Origin: DASPLH01 sp035627675
GTDB taxonomy: Bacteria; Acidobacteriota; Terriglobia; Terriglobales; Acidobacteriaceae
NCBI GenBank assembly: GCA_035627675.1
Contig: DASPLH010000174.1
Span: 1 to 31,520, forward strand
Reading direction: 5' to 3'
Length of the DNA: 31,520 nt
Made by a program: the position numbers and the translations under genes. Positions within the stretch are counted from its first letter, which is position 1. Every line of letters starts with the position of its first letter. Below the pieces are notes generated by a model. The model searched no databases. It was given only the letters and a program-made list of their open reading frames with translations, and was not told the origin of the DNA. Shown piece by piece: positions 13,089 to 21,358 of the stretch.

Positions 13089-14654
13089 TTAGCTGATCCT
13101 GGTCTGCTTGCCCTGGGACCATTCGTTCGCTCGCTGAATGGCCTCTCCGAAGTATCGCAGAAGATCGGAGGCGATCATCGCGTGTTCGCCGATCTCGTCG
13201 CGAGCGCAATCGCCGGCCATCCCGTGCAGGTACGCCGCCGCGCAGACGGCCTCGACCGGCTGCGACGGGTGCTGCGCCAGCATGCCGGCTATGACCCCGG
13301 TCAGGACGTCTCCCGTGCCACCGGTCGCCATGCCGGCATTACCGGTAGGAACAACCCATGTGTCACCCTGCGGCGCAGCGATGATCGTGCGGTAGCCTTT
13401 CAGCACCGTGATGCACTGCCGCTCGCGGGCGTATGCGCGCGCCGTGCCGATGCGGTCGGCCTGGATCTCGGCGATACTCTTCCCGGTCAGCCTGGCCATT
13501 TCGCCGGGATGGGGCGTGACAACCAGAGTGCGCCCCTTTCCGTTGAGTTCGGTGCGGGCAGCCTCGAATGCGTTCAACCCGTCGGCATCGAGGACGACCG
13601 GCACGGTCGCTCTGGTCACGAGCGCGCGCACAAACCGTTCGGTCTCCGCGTCGCGTGATATGCCGGGCCCAATGGCAACGACCGTCTTGCCCTGAAGCAC
13701 TCGCTCGGCCTGATCGAGAGCCCCGAAGGCAATGGTTCCCGCCCCGGTCTCAGCCAGGGATTCGGTCATGATCTCCGGCGTAAATCCCGCAGCCACGGAG
13801 ACAACGCTGCTGGGCACGGCAACGGTGGTCAGCCCGGCCCCGGCGCGCAACGCACCGATTCCGGCAAGCCCGGCCGCGCCGACCTTGCCGAGCGATCCTC
13901 CGATGACGAGAACGTGTCCGAATCGTCCCTTGTTCGCCTCATACGGCCGCGGAGCGATCATCGGCGCGATGTCGGAGGCCGTGATTGCGTTCAGGTTGAG
14001 CCTGGAGACGACCGCCTCGGCCGGAGAGCCGATGGCGGCAACCACGGTGAGCCCGCGCGTGAGTTGTCCGAAGAGGTGCGCGGGGCGCGGAGCGGTGAAG
14101 GTCACAATGGCGTCGGCGCGCGCCACCAGTCCGTCCTGGGGACCGTAGCTGTCGGCGCTTGCACCCGAGGGGATATCGACGGCAAGCACCGGGGCGGACG
14201 TGTGATTCATCGCCTCGATGGCGCTCGCCATCAGTCCGGTCACCGGCGGGCGGAAGCCCGTCCCGAGGATCGCATCTACGATCAGGTCCGTGTTGCCGAG
14301 GCTGCGGGAGAGTTCGTTTTGTAGATCGCGCTCGTTGCGGATCATCACGGGGCGCACGGGCAGGCGGCCGAACATGTTGGCCGCGTCGCCCTTGAGTTCA
14401 CCGGAGTCGCCCAGCAACAGCACCTCGACGACTTTTCCCGCCTGGTGCAGCTTGCGGGCGGCGACGAAGCCGTCTCCGCCGTTGTTCCCCTTGCCGCAGA
14501 CAACCGTAACGCGCTCCGCGTCAGGCCAGTGGGCACGCGCAAACAGCGCGACGCCCGTCCCCGCGTTCTCCATGAGGCCGAGCGAATGAACACCGAAACG
14601 CTCGCTGGTGACGCGGTCTATCGTGCGCATCTCTTCGGCGGTGGTGATCTTCAT
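13089..14654 (-). CDS. nnr: Bifunctional NAD(P)H-hydrate epimerase / ADP-dependent NAD(P)H-hydrate dehydratase
   Basis: The enzyme repairs NADH and NADPH damaged by hydration: one domain epimerises the R and S hydrates and the other dehydrates the S form using ADP. The product is 521 aa, the standard fused form. The N-terminal epimerase (about 1-215) has TVVCGKGNNGGDGFVAAR, LIVDAILGTGF and VLAVDIPSGASAD. The C-terminal ribokinase-like dehydratase (about 230-505) has GHVLVIGGSLGKVGAAGLAG, VVTPHPGEMARLTG and the GMATGGTGDVLTGVIAG nucleotide loop. ATG 14654 gives the family start MKITTAEEMRTID. It sits between the potassium-channel gene (12 nt) and tsaE (2 nt); the Nnr-TsaE pairing is common in bacteria. 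Confidence 0.96.
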   Translation of the reverse strand: MKITTAEEMRTIDRVTSERFGVHSLGLMENAGTGVALFARAHWPDAERVTVVCGKGNNGGDGFVAARKLHQAGKVVEVLLLGDSGELKGDAANMFGRLPVRPVMIRNERDLQNELSRSLGNTDLIVDAILGTGFRPPVTGLMASAIEAMNHTSAPVLAVDIPSGASADSYGPQDGLVARADAIVTFTAPRPAHLFGQLTRGLTVVAAIGSPAEAVVSRLNLNAITASDIAPMIAPRPYEANKGRFGHVLVIGGSLGKVGAAGLAGIGALRAGAGLTTVAVPSSVVSVAAGFTPEIMTESLAETGAGTIAFGALDQAERVLQGKTVVAIGPGISRDAETERFVRALVTRATVPVVLDADGLNAFEAARTELNGKGRTLVVTPHPGEMARLTGKSIAEIQADRIGTARAYARERQCITVLKGYRTIIAAPQGDTWVVPTGNAGMATGGTGDVLTGVIAGMLAQHPSQPVEAVCAAAYLHGMAGDCARDEIGEHAMIASDLLRYFGEAIQRANEWSQGKQTRIS

Positions 14655-14666
14655 CGTGATGTGTGC

Positions 14667-15659
14667 TTAAGCCATCTGCTCGAGTTCACGCAAGCGGGCG
14701 GGTTCGCCCATGACAACCAACTGGTCCCCGGGATGGATCAAATCGTCCGACTTAGGGTTGAAGCGCAGCGGTTCGTTCTGCCGCTTGATGGCCAGAACGA
14801 TCACGTCCAGGTCCTGCCGTATCCGCGACTCGCGCACGGTCTTGCCCGCAAACGGCGATTCCTGACGCACGGGCACTTCGCCGATATCGAGCCCCAACTC
14901 GTGGCTCTGCGTCATCGCGATCTCGATGAGATCGACGACATTCGGACGCAGGAACGCATGTGCGATGCGATAGCCGGCGAAAGTGTAGGGCGACATGACG
15001 GAGTCTGCGCCCGCGGTGCGCATGTGCTTCTCCGCCCCCTCTTCGCTGGCGCGAGCGATGATCTTCAGCTTCGGGTTGAGAGCGCGCGCCGTGAGGATGA
15101 TGTAGGTGTTCGTCGCGTCGGTGGTGGTCGCCGCCACCAGTCCCGAGGCATCCTCGATGCGCGCCGCCCGGAGCACGCCTTCCTGCGTGGCGTCGCCCTG
15201 GATCATCAGCCAGTCGTTCTGATACTTGTTGATCTTTTCCTGGTTCGCCTCGATCACGACGAAGGGAGCGGGCTTGCGTCCCAGTTCGCGGGCGACGCTG
15301 CGACCGACGCGGCCTGCGCCGCAGATGATGTAGTGGCCGGATAACCGCGAGATTTCGCGTTGCATTCTGCGCCTGCCGAAGAACTGGTTGAACTCGAATT
15401 CTATCAGCGCCTGCGTCAGCGCCCCGATGATGAGGAACACGAGCGCCACGCCGGTCACGATCAGGAAAATGTTGAACACCCTGCCGGCCGTCGAGAGCGG
15501 ATGCACCTCGCTGTAGCCGATCGTGGTGAACGTGGTCAGCACCATGTACAGGCCATCGAACCAGCTCCATCCCTCGATGAAACGGTAGCCCACGATGCCG
15601 ACGATCATCAGCAGCGCGAGTATCCCGAACAGGATCCGCAGATTTCGAAGCGCGTTCAT
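14667..15659 (-). CDS. Two-helix potassium channel with RCK (TrkA-N/TrkA-C) domains
   Basis: A protein of 330 aa. Two membrane helices (about 7-27 and 60-84) flank a pore loop with the filter sequence TTFTTIGYSEVHPLS (42-56), followed by an RCK N-domain with Rossmann motif GAGRVGR (114-120) and an acidic VVIEANQEK strand end, then a TrkA-C domain from about 240. This is the MthK-type layout: a K+ channel gated by a cytosolic ligand ring. The filter's third residue is Ser at position 50 (GYS) in place of the classical GYG. The start ATG 15659 follows TACAAT (15676-15671) by 11 nt with no ribosome site. It heads the tsaE cluster, though the three functions are not obviously linked. Confidence 0.88.
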   Translation of the reverse strand: MNALRNLRILFGILALLMIVGIVGYRFIEGWSWFDGLYMVLTTFTTIGYSEVHPLSTAGRVFNIFLIVTGVALVFLIIGALTQALIEFEFNQFFGRRRMQREISRLSGHYIICGAGRVGRSVARELGRKPAPFVVIEANQEKINKYQNDWLMIQGDATQEGVLRAARIEDASGLVAATTTDATNTYIILTARALNPKLKIIARASEEGAEKHMRTAGADSVMSPYTFAGYRIAHAFLRPNVVDLIEIAMTQSHELGLDIGEVPVRQESPFAGKTVRESRIRQDLDVIVLAIKRQNEPLRFNPKSDDLIHPGDQLVVMGEPARLRELEQMA

Positions 15660-15670
15660 GGTGTGAGCGG

Positions 15671-15676
15671 ATTGTA
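15671..15676 (-). promoter_or_regulatory. -10 hexamer of the channel-nnr-tsaE cluster
   Basis: TACAAT lies 11 nt before ATG 15659, giving a leader of only about 5 nt. No -35 is evident. Confidence 0.4.
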
Positions 15677-15723
15677 CGTCCCGCGGCGGCGCCGATGCCA
15701 GCGGCCACCCGGGTGCAAGGTGT

Positions 15724-15749
15724 AAAAAAGGCCTCCGTCGCCGGAGGCC
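15724..15749 (-). terminator. Intrinsic terminator of the APC transporter gene
   Basis: GGCCTCCG (15730-15737) pairs with CGGAGGCC (15742-15749); on the minus strand the stem is followed by a run of six T (from 15729 to 15724). Confidence 0.9.
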
Positions 15750-15785
15750 TCTGGGAACCGCAATTCTAGACTTCCGCGTTCCGGT

Positions 15786-17387
15786 CTAGTCGCGCGGAGC
15801 GGTGTAGGTGTCACCCACGGGAGGAGTGCCGGCCACAACGCCTCCCTGCTGCACGACGCTATGCTTCCGGCCATAGAACCAATAGATCGCCATGCCAAGT
15901 GCGAGCCAGATGATGAGGCGTTCCCAGGTAACCAGCGGGAGGCTCAACATCAGCGCCAGCGACACCAGGATCCCCATGATCGGCACAAAGGGAACCCACG
16001 GCGTGCGGAAGGGACGATGCAACTCCGGCCGCCTGTACCGCAGGATCATTACACCCGCGCAGACGATGACGAACGCCAGAAGGGTGCCGATGCTGACCAG
16101 GTGGCTCAAATCGCCGATGGGCAGGAGCGCCGGCAGGAACGCCACGCAAACACCCACGACAATCGTCGAGATCCAGGGGGTGCGGAACCTCGGGTGGATC
16201 GCGCCAGCCCACTTCCACAGCAGGCCGTCACGCGACATCGAGTAGAAGACACGCGACTGGCCGAGCAGCATCACCAGCATGACCGTGAACAGGCCGAAGA
16301 TCGCGCCGCCCTTCACGAGGAAGCTGCTGAGCTTGATGAGATGTCCGCCGACGGTGAACGTCCAGCCGATGTTCGTGGCGTCAATGCCGACGGCGACCGG
16401 GTCGGGCACATTCAGCTTCGAGTAGTGAACCACGCCCGTAAGCAGGCCTGAGACCACGATGTAGAGGACCGTGCAGATGGCGAGCGATCCGAGGATGCCG
16501 ACCGGCATATCCTTCTGCGGGTTCTTGGCTTCCTGTGCGGCAGTCGAAACCGCATCGAACCCGATGTACGCGAAGAACACGACGGCCGCGGCCCGGGCGA
16601 TGCCCGACCATCCATACGTCCCGTACTCGCCGGCATTCTTCGGGATGAAGTCGCTCCAGTTGGCCTGGACGATGCCGGGGTTCCGCAGAGCGAACGTGCC
16701 CGCGATGGCGATGAAGATCAGCACGATGCCGAGCTTCACAATGACAATCGCCGAGTTCAGGTTGGCCGACTCCTTGATGCCGATGACCAGCACGGCCGTG
16801 ACCACCAGAACGATGACAAAGGCGACGAGGTTGAATATCCCGGTAGCGGCGGGAAGACCGGCTGCACTCACGCCTTCCGGAAGCGTGTTCAGGGCCATCC
16901 AGCGGTTGTCGTAGAAGACAAGCTGCGCGCCGGGAACAGCCGTGAACTGCGGCGGGATGTGGATGCCGAAATCCTGCAGCAGGCTGACAAAATACCCGCT
17001 CCAGCCGGAAGCGACCGTCGCCGCGCCGAGAGCGTACTCGAGCACGAGGTCCCATCCGATAATCCAGGCGAACAGCTCACCAAGGGTGGCGTAGCCGTAC
17101 GTATAGGCCGATCCCGCGATGGGGATCAGCGACGCGAACTCCGCGTAACACAGGCCTGCGAACGCGCAAGCGATGCCCGCGAGGACGAACGACAACATGA
17201 TCGCAGGACCAGCATGGTCGGCGGCGGCCTGTCCGGTGAGGACGAAGATGCCGGCTCCGATGATCGCGCCGATGCCGAGGGTGATCAGGTTCCCGGCCCC
17301 GAGCGCGCGCCTTAATGTGTGTTCGCCTTCCTCGGTCGCCTCTCGCATCAACATGTCGAGCGGCTTGGTTGCGAGCAGTTTTGCCAT
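15786..17387 (-). CDS. APC-family cationic/neutral amino-acid permease
   Basis: A protein of 533 aa with about 12-13 membrane helices, importing amino acids across the inner membrane, probably with protons. The first helix carries the APC signature GIGAIIGAGIFVLTG, the third region is CYAEFASLIPIAGSAYTYGYATLGE, and helix 8 onward has FFAYIGFDAVSTAAQEAKNPQKDMP and VFYSMSRDGLLW. These fit the cationic amino-acid transporter (CAT/YfnA-like) branch. The start is the second of two adjacent ATGs (17387): AAGGAG is then 5 nt away, against 2 nt for ATG 17390. A second APC permease gene, of a different branch, ends 45 nt upstream on the same strand. The substrate cannot be read from the sequence. Confidence 0.9.
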   Translation of the reverse strand: MAKLLATKPLDMLMREATEEGEHTLRRALGAGNLITLGIGAIIGAGIFVLTGQAAADHAGPAIMLSFVLAGIACAFAGLCYAEFASLIPIAGSAYTYGYATLGELFAWIIGWDLVLEYALGAATVASGWSGYFVSLLQDFGIHIPPQFTAVPGAQLVFYDNRWMALNTLPEGVSAAGLPAATGIFNLVAFVIVLVVTAVLVIGIKESANLNSAIVIVKLGIVLIFIAIAGTFALRNPGIVQANWSDFIPKNAGEYGTYGWSGIARAAAVVFFAYIGFDAVSTAAQEAKNPQKDMPVGILGSLAICTVLYIVVSGLLTGVVHYSKLNVPDPVAVGIDATNIGWTFTVGGHLIKLSSFLVKGGAIFGLFTVMLVMLLGQSRVFYSMSRDGLLWKWAGAIHPRFRTPWISTIVVGVCVAFLPALLPIGDLSHLVSIGTLLAFVIVCAGVMILRYRRPELHRPFRTPWVPFVPIMGILVSLALMLSLPLVTWERLIIWLALGMAIYWFYGRKHSVVQQGGVVAGTPPVGDTYTAPRD

Positions 17388-17435
17388 CATGTCTCCTTGG
17401 TGGCCGGCACGTAACGCGCCTTCCGGTAAAAACGG

Positions 17436-18977
17436 CTAGGCGAACGCCCTGTTGCGACGCGACCACCAGTAGTACACCGGGATTCCCAGCAGCACGATGA
17501 GCAATCCCGGCCAAGTGTATTGAGGTTTATAGCGCAACAAGACTATATCAATGAAGAGTGCCATCAAAATGTAAATAGCTGGAAGCACCGGATAGCCGAT
17601 CGCTTTGTACGGCCGCTCCGCATTCGGCTGCGTGCGGCGCAGCACGAACAACCCAACCAGCGTCAGGATGTAGAAGACCAGCACGGCGAAGATCGTGTAG
17701 TCCAGCAGTTGCCCGTAGGTGCCGCTGAGGCACAGGATGCACGTCCACACCGCCTGAATGGCCAGCGCGACCGCTGGAGTCTTGTAGCGGCGATGCAGGT
17801 TCGCAGCCGGGCGAAAGAACAGGCCGTCCTTGGCCATCGCGTAGTAGACGCGGGCTCCGGAGAGGATGAGTCCGTTGTTGCAACCGAAGGTGGACAGCAG
17901 GACGGCAAAGGCCATCAGCTTCGCTCCGGCCTGCCCGAACATCTGCTGCATGACAGCCGTGCCGACGCGGTCCTCGGCAGCGTGCTGGATGCCGCGGCCC
18001 AGGACAGTGTGGGCGTTCGCATCTCCCCAGAGCGGCAGGGCGAGGAGGTACACGAAGTTCGCGGCGATATAGATGAGGATCACGGCGCCGGTGCCGATCG
18101 CAAGCGACAGCGGAAGATCTCGCTGCGGGTTCTTGACCTCGCCGGCGGTGAACGTCACGTTGTTCCAGGCATCGGCGGAGAACAGCGAACCGACCTGGGC
18201 TACCGCGAGCACCGTGATCGTCCCTACGACGGCGGTCGCTCCGGCGATTCCGACGGGAATCAAGTGCTCGGCTCCGAGACCCGCATTCCTCCAGAAGTTG
18301 GCTCCGAAGTTCGCGGCGACGGCTTCCGCGTTGCGCCCGAGAAAGATGCCGAAGAGCACGAGTCCGAGCAGCGCGGCCGTCTTGGCGAACGTGAAGACGT
18401 TCTGCACCATTGCCCCGGTCTTTACGCCATAGATGTTGACGACGCTCAGCAGCACCACCGTGACGATGGCGACCAGATTTTGGGTATTGAGCCCCACGTC
18501 CATGTTGCCCAGCACCATGGGACCGATGGGAATCGGCGGGACCTTCCAGAGGTGGAGAATCCAGTTGCTCGACGACACCCACGGGAAGAACACTCCGAGG
18601 AACTTCCCGAAAGCCACGCCCACGGCGGCAATCGTGCCGGTCTGGATGACGAGGAAGAACGTCCAGCCGTAGAGGAAGCCCCACAGCGGCCCCAGCGACT
18701 CGCGCAGATAGACATACTGTCCTCCGGCGCGCGGCATCATCGCCGCGAGTTCGCCGTAGGCGAGCGCCGCCGTGATGGTCATGAAGCCGGTCACCAGCCA
18801 TGCGCCGATCAGCAACGCGGGCGAGGAGACGAGGCGGGCGATGTCGGCGGAGACGATGAACACGCCCGACCCGATCATCGAGCCCATGACGAGCATGGTT
18901 GCGCTCGTCAATCCGAGACCTTTTACAAGTTCCTGATCCTGAGTTTGTGGGACTGTGTGCGGATGAGTTGTGCTCAC
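17436..18977 (-). CDS. APC-family amino-acid transporter (LAT-like branch)
   Basis: A protein of 513 aa with about 12 membrane helices. LTSATMLVMGSMIGSGVFIVSADIAR is the substrate-binding helix 1 motif; YGELAAMMPRAGGQYVYLRESLGPLWGFLYGW and FSADAWNNVTFTAGEVKNPQRDLPLSL resemble the L-type/Ser-Thr exchanger branch of the superfamily. GTG 18977 is chosen as start since GAGGAG lies 4 nt upstream (six codons shorter than the open frame). It differs clearly from the downstream permease, so the two are neighbours of one superfamily and not a recent duplication. The gap to thiE upstream is 61 nt on the same strand, with no terminator seen, so read-through from thiE is possible. Confidence 0.9.
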   Translation of the reverse strand: MSTTHPHTVPQTQDQELVKGLGLTSATMLVMGSMIGSGVFIVSADIARLVSSPALLIGAWLVTGFMTITAALAYGELAAMMPRAGGQYVYLRESLGPLWGFLYGWTFFLVIQTGTIAAVGVAFGKFLGVFFPWVSSSNWILHLWKVPPIPIGPMVLGNMDVGLNTQNLVAIVTVVLLSVVNIYGVKTGAMVQNVFTFAKTAALLGLVLFGIFLGRNAEAVAANFGANFWRNAGLGAEHLIPVGIAGATAVVGTITVLAVAQVGSLFSADAWNNVTFTAGEVKNPQRDLPLSLAIGTGAVILIYIAANFVYLLALPLWGDANAHTVLGRGIQHAAEDRVGTAVMQQMFGQAGAKLMAFAVLLSTFGCNNGLILSGARVYYAMAKDGLFFRPAANLHRRYKTPAVALAIQAVWTCILCLSGTYGQLLDYTIFAVLVFYILTLVGLFVLRRTQPNAERPYKAIGYPVLPAIYILMALFIDIVLLRYKPQYTWPGLLIVLLGIPVYYWWSRRNRAFA

Positions 18978-19038
18978 GAAGCTCCTCGAAGCCACTGGTG
19001 GCGCGCACCCCTGCGGGCCGTGTAAGCGATAGGAGACT

Positions 19039-19692
19039 CTACACCAGAACAGCCAGAATTGCCGATGCCGATGATCTCGGAGCGTTAACCAGGCCGGATA
19101 TCACGGCGACGCAGTCCGCACCCGCTTGAACGACCTCGCGCGCGTTGTCGCCGGTGATGCCGCCGATCGCAACCAGCGGCCGCCCATCCTTCCGCGCCTG
19201 CATCAACTCGCGAGCAGCCCGAACGCCTTCCAACCCGACTGCGGGATCGGGGTTCGCCTTACTAGACGTGCCAAAGACGGGTCCGATAGCAACGTAGTCC
19301 GCAGACGTGGAGAGAGCGGACGCAAGTTGTTCGACATTGTGGGTGGAGACGCCGACCAGCCGTTCCGGTCCGACGATCTTCCTGGCGGAGTCGGGCGAGA
19401 GATCGTCCTGCCCGACATGCACTCCGTCGAACCCCGACGCGAGACACAGGTCCGCGCGGTCGTTGATGACCAGCCGCACCGCCCTGGGCAGTGTTCGCCG
19501 CAGCTCGCGCGCCTGCGCAAGCGCCTCGCGCGCGCAAAGGTTCTTCGCCCTGTACTGCAACAGAGTCACGCCGCCGGAGGCCAGCTCCTTGGCGAAATGG
19601 CAGACATCCTCCAGGGCGGCAGGCCGCGAAAGAACGCGCTGGAGAGCTTCGAGGTCCAGGATGGCGTAGAGGCGAGGAAGTTGGATGTGCAT
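19039..19692 (-). CDS. thiE: Thiamine-phosphate synthase
   Basis: The enzyme joins the thiazole phosphate and pyrimidine pyrophosphate halves of thiamine. The product of 217 aa is a TIM barrel. Substrate-binding signatures are LLQYRAKN, LVINDRADLCLASGFDGVHVGQDDLS, VGVSTHN, YVAIGPVFGTSSKANPDPAVGLEGV and LVAIGGIT. ATG 19692 lacks a Shine-Dalgarno; the transcript predicted from the -10 at 19713-19708 would have a leader of about 10-15 nt. That leaves no space for a TPP riboswitch, the usual control of thiamine genes. No other thi gene is in the window. Two amino-acid permease genes follow on the same strand. Confidence 0.94.
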   Translation of the reverse strand: MHIQLPRLYAILDLEALQRVLSRPAALEDVCHFAKELASGGVTLLQYRAKNLCAREALAQARELRRTLPRAVRLVINDRADLCLASGFDGVHVGQDDLSPDSARKIVGPERLVGVSTHNVEQLASALSTSADYVAIGPVFGTSSKANPDPAVGLEGVRAARELMQARKDGRPLVAIGGITGDNAREVVQAGADCVAVISGLVNAPRSSASAILAVLV

Positions 19693-19707
19693 GAAAACGG
19701 AAGTAGA

Positions 19708-19735
19708 AGTATAAGACGCTGACGGTTCGTATCAG
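19708..19735 (-). promoter_or_regulatory. thiE promoter overlapping a REP-like arm
   Basis: TATACT (19713-19708) and CTGATA (19735-19730) are separated by 16 nt on the minus strand. The -35 hexamer is the outer end of the palindromic repeat that begins at 19730. Confidence 0.45.
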
Positions 19736-19852
19736 GGCACGCCTTCAGGCGTGCCGAACGAGATCGAATGTCTCCCCAGGGCTTCAGCCCCTGCGGCTAA
19801 AGCCGGCCACTGCTACCAGCAACCGCGGCACGACTGAAGTCGTGCCCTGATA
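19730..19852. repeat. REP-like inverted element
   Basis: Two 26-nt arms face each other: TATCAGGGCACG-CCTTCAGG-CGTGCC (19730-19755) and its imperfect reverse complement GGCACG-ACTGAAGT-CGTGCCCTGATA (19827-19852). Each arm is itself a hairpin (GGCACG/CGTGCC). Between them are small hairpins GGGCTTCAGCCC and GGCTAAAGCC. It lies between thiE and accC. This twin-arm layout is like REP/BIME elements mobilised by REP-associated transposases; none is encoded here. Confidence 0.7.
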
Positions 19853-19907
19853 CACGGCAAAGAAGCACAGCAATCTTCAGCAGCTATCCGCCTGACACGA
19901 CCATGCG

Positions 19908-21278
19908 TCAGCGCGAAGCCGTTTTGCTCTCCGCCTGCTCGGCCAGGAAACGCTCCATGAACTTCGTGTCGAAGTTGCCGGAGACGAAATCCGGATGGCT
20001 CATGATGCGGCGGTGGAGCGGGATCGTCGTATAGATGCCCTCCACGATAAACATCTCGAGCGCGCGAGACATGCGCGAGATGGCCTCTTCCCGATCTTTG
20101 CCGCGAACGACCAGCTTCGCGATCAGAGAGTCGTAGTACGGCGGCACCACGCCCTCGGAGTACTGCGCCGTATCGACGCGCACACCGGTGCCGCCCGGGG
20201 CGTTGAAGGTCGTGATCTTGCCCGCCGACGGCGTGAACTTTTCCGGGTGTTCGGCGTTGATGCGGCATTCGATGGCGTGTCCGCGATGAACGACGGGGCC
20301 GTGGAGCGCGTCTTCGAGCTTTCCGCCTGCGGCGATGATGATCTGACCTTTCACGAGATCGACGTCGGTGGTCATCTCGGTCACCGGATGCTCGACCTGG
20401 ATGCGCGTGTTCATCTCGATGAAGTAGAGCTTGCCGTCTTCATCCATCAGGAACTCGACCGTGCCGGCGTTGACGTATCCGATCGCGCTCATCGTGCGCT
20501 GGAGCAGTTCGCCGATCTCCTTGCGCAACTCCGGCGTCACCTTCACCGATGGCGATTCTTCCACCAGCTTCTGGTGGCGGCGCTGGATGCTGCACTCGCG
20601 CTCGCCGAGGCTGATGACCTTGCCGTACTTGTCGGCGAGAATCTGGAACTCGATGTGGCGCGGGCGCTCGATGAACTTCTCCATGTAGAGGTCGCCGTTG
20701 CCGAACGCCGCAGCGGCTTCGCTCTGTGCCGCGTGATAGAGGTTCGGAAGCTCTTCCGGGGTGCGGATGATGCGCATGCCGCGGCCGCCGCCACCCGCCG
20801 AAGCTTTGACGATGACGGGGAACCCGATCTGCTGCGCCCACTCGAGAGCCTCGTCGGCCGAGGCAACGATTCCGTCGGAACCGGGCAGGATGGGAACTCC
20901 CGCCTTCTTCATCGTCTGGCGCGCCTTCTCTTTCTCACCCATGTTGCGGGTGATCTCCGGAGGAGGGCCGATGAACGCAACACCCGACATCTCGCAGACT
21001 TCGGCGAAGTTCGCATTCTCGCTGAGGAGCCCGTAGCCGGGATGGATGGCATCGACGTTCGCGATCTCGGCGGCGCTGATCACGGCGGGGATGTTGAGGT
21101 AGCTCTCGGCAAGCCTCGGCGGCCCGATGCAGATGGCTTCGTCGGCGAAGCGCACGTGCAGCGAGTTGCGGTCGGCTTCGCTGTAGATCGCGACAGCCTT
21201 GATGCCCAGTTCCTTGCAGGCACAGATGACGCGGAGGGCAATCTCTCCGCGGTTTGCAATCAGGATCTTTTTGAACAT
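19908..21278 (-). CDS. accC: Acetyl-CoA carboxylase, biotin carboxylase subunit
   Basis: The subunit carboxylates the biotin on AccB with bicarbonate and ATP, the first half of malonyl-CoA synthesis. The product of 456 aa has the usual length. It has the N-terminal MFKKILIANRGEIALRV, HPGYGLLSENA, the ATP-grasp glycine loop KASAGGGGRGMRI, EKFIERPRHIEFQ, the catalytic EMNTRIQVEHPVTE and the C-terminal EGIYTTIPLHRRIM. ATG 21278 gives the conserved start; there is no strong ribosome site, only GGAAA some 14 nt upstream. It is the last gene of the pilus-pepP-accB-accC run, 80 nt after accB with a hairpin in between. The carboxyltransferase subunits are elsewhere. Confidence 0.97.
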   Translation of the reverse strand: MFKKILIANRGEIALRVICACKELGIKAVAIYSEADRNSLHVRFADEAICIGPPRLAESYLNIPAVISAAEIANVDAIHPGYGLLSENANFAEVCEMSGVAFIGPPPEITRNMGEKEKARQTMKKAGVPILPGSDGIVASADEALEWAQQIGFPVIVKASAGGGGRGMRIIRTPEELPNLYHAAQSEAAAAFGNGDLYMEKFIERPRHIEFQILADKYGKVISLGERECSIQRRHQKLVEESPSVKVTPELRKEIGELLQRTMSAIGYVNAGTVEFLMDEDGKLYFIEMNTRIQVEHPVTEMTTDVDLVKGQIIIAAGGKLEDALHGPVVHRGHAIECRINAEHPEKFTPSAGKITTFNAPGGTGVRVDTAQYSEGVVPPYYDSLIAKLVVRGKDREEAISRMSRALEMFIVEGIYTTIPLHRRIMSHPDFVSGNFDTKFMERFLAEQAESKTASR

Positions 21279-21307
21279 GCGTGTGAATTTCCGCGTTTAC
21301 GGAAAAC

Positions 21308-21326
21308 GGCTCGGACTTGCCGAGCC
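21308..21326 (-). terminator. Attenuator-like hairpin between accB and accC
   Basis: GGCTCGG (21308-21314) and CCGAGCC (21320-21326) form a perfect 7-bp stem around 5 nt; on the minus strand the stem is followed by GTTTTCC. The short T-run suggests partial termination between the two genes. Confidence 0.5.
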
Positions 21327-21358
21327 GCCAATCGCCCCCACGGGCGGAGTGCACGCCC

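Noticed and set aside
15786..18977. Recent tandem duplication of the two APC transporter genes
   Set aside because: The two proteins share only superfamily motifs and belong to different branches, so they are neighbours and not fresh duplicates.
19693..19860. TPP riboswitch upstream of thiE
   Set aside because: No CUGAGA- or ACCUGAUC-like conserved parts are present; the region is a REP-like element and the predicted leader is under 20 nt.
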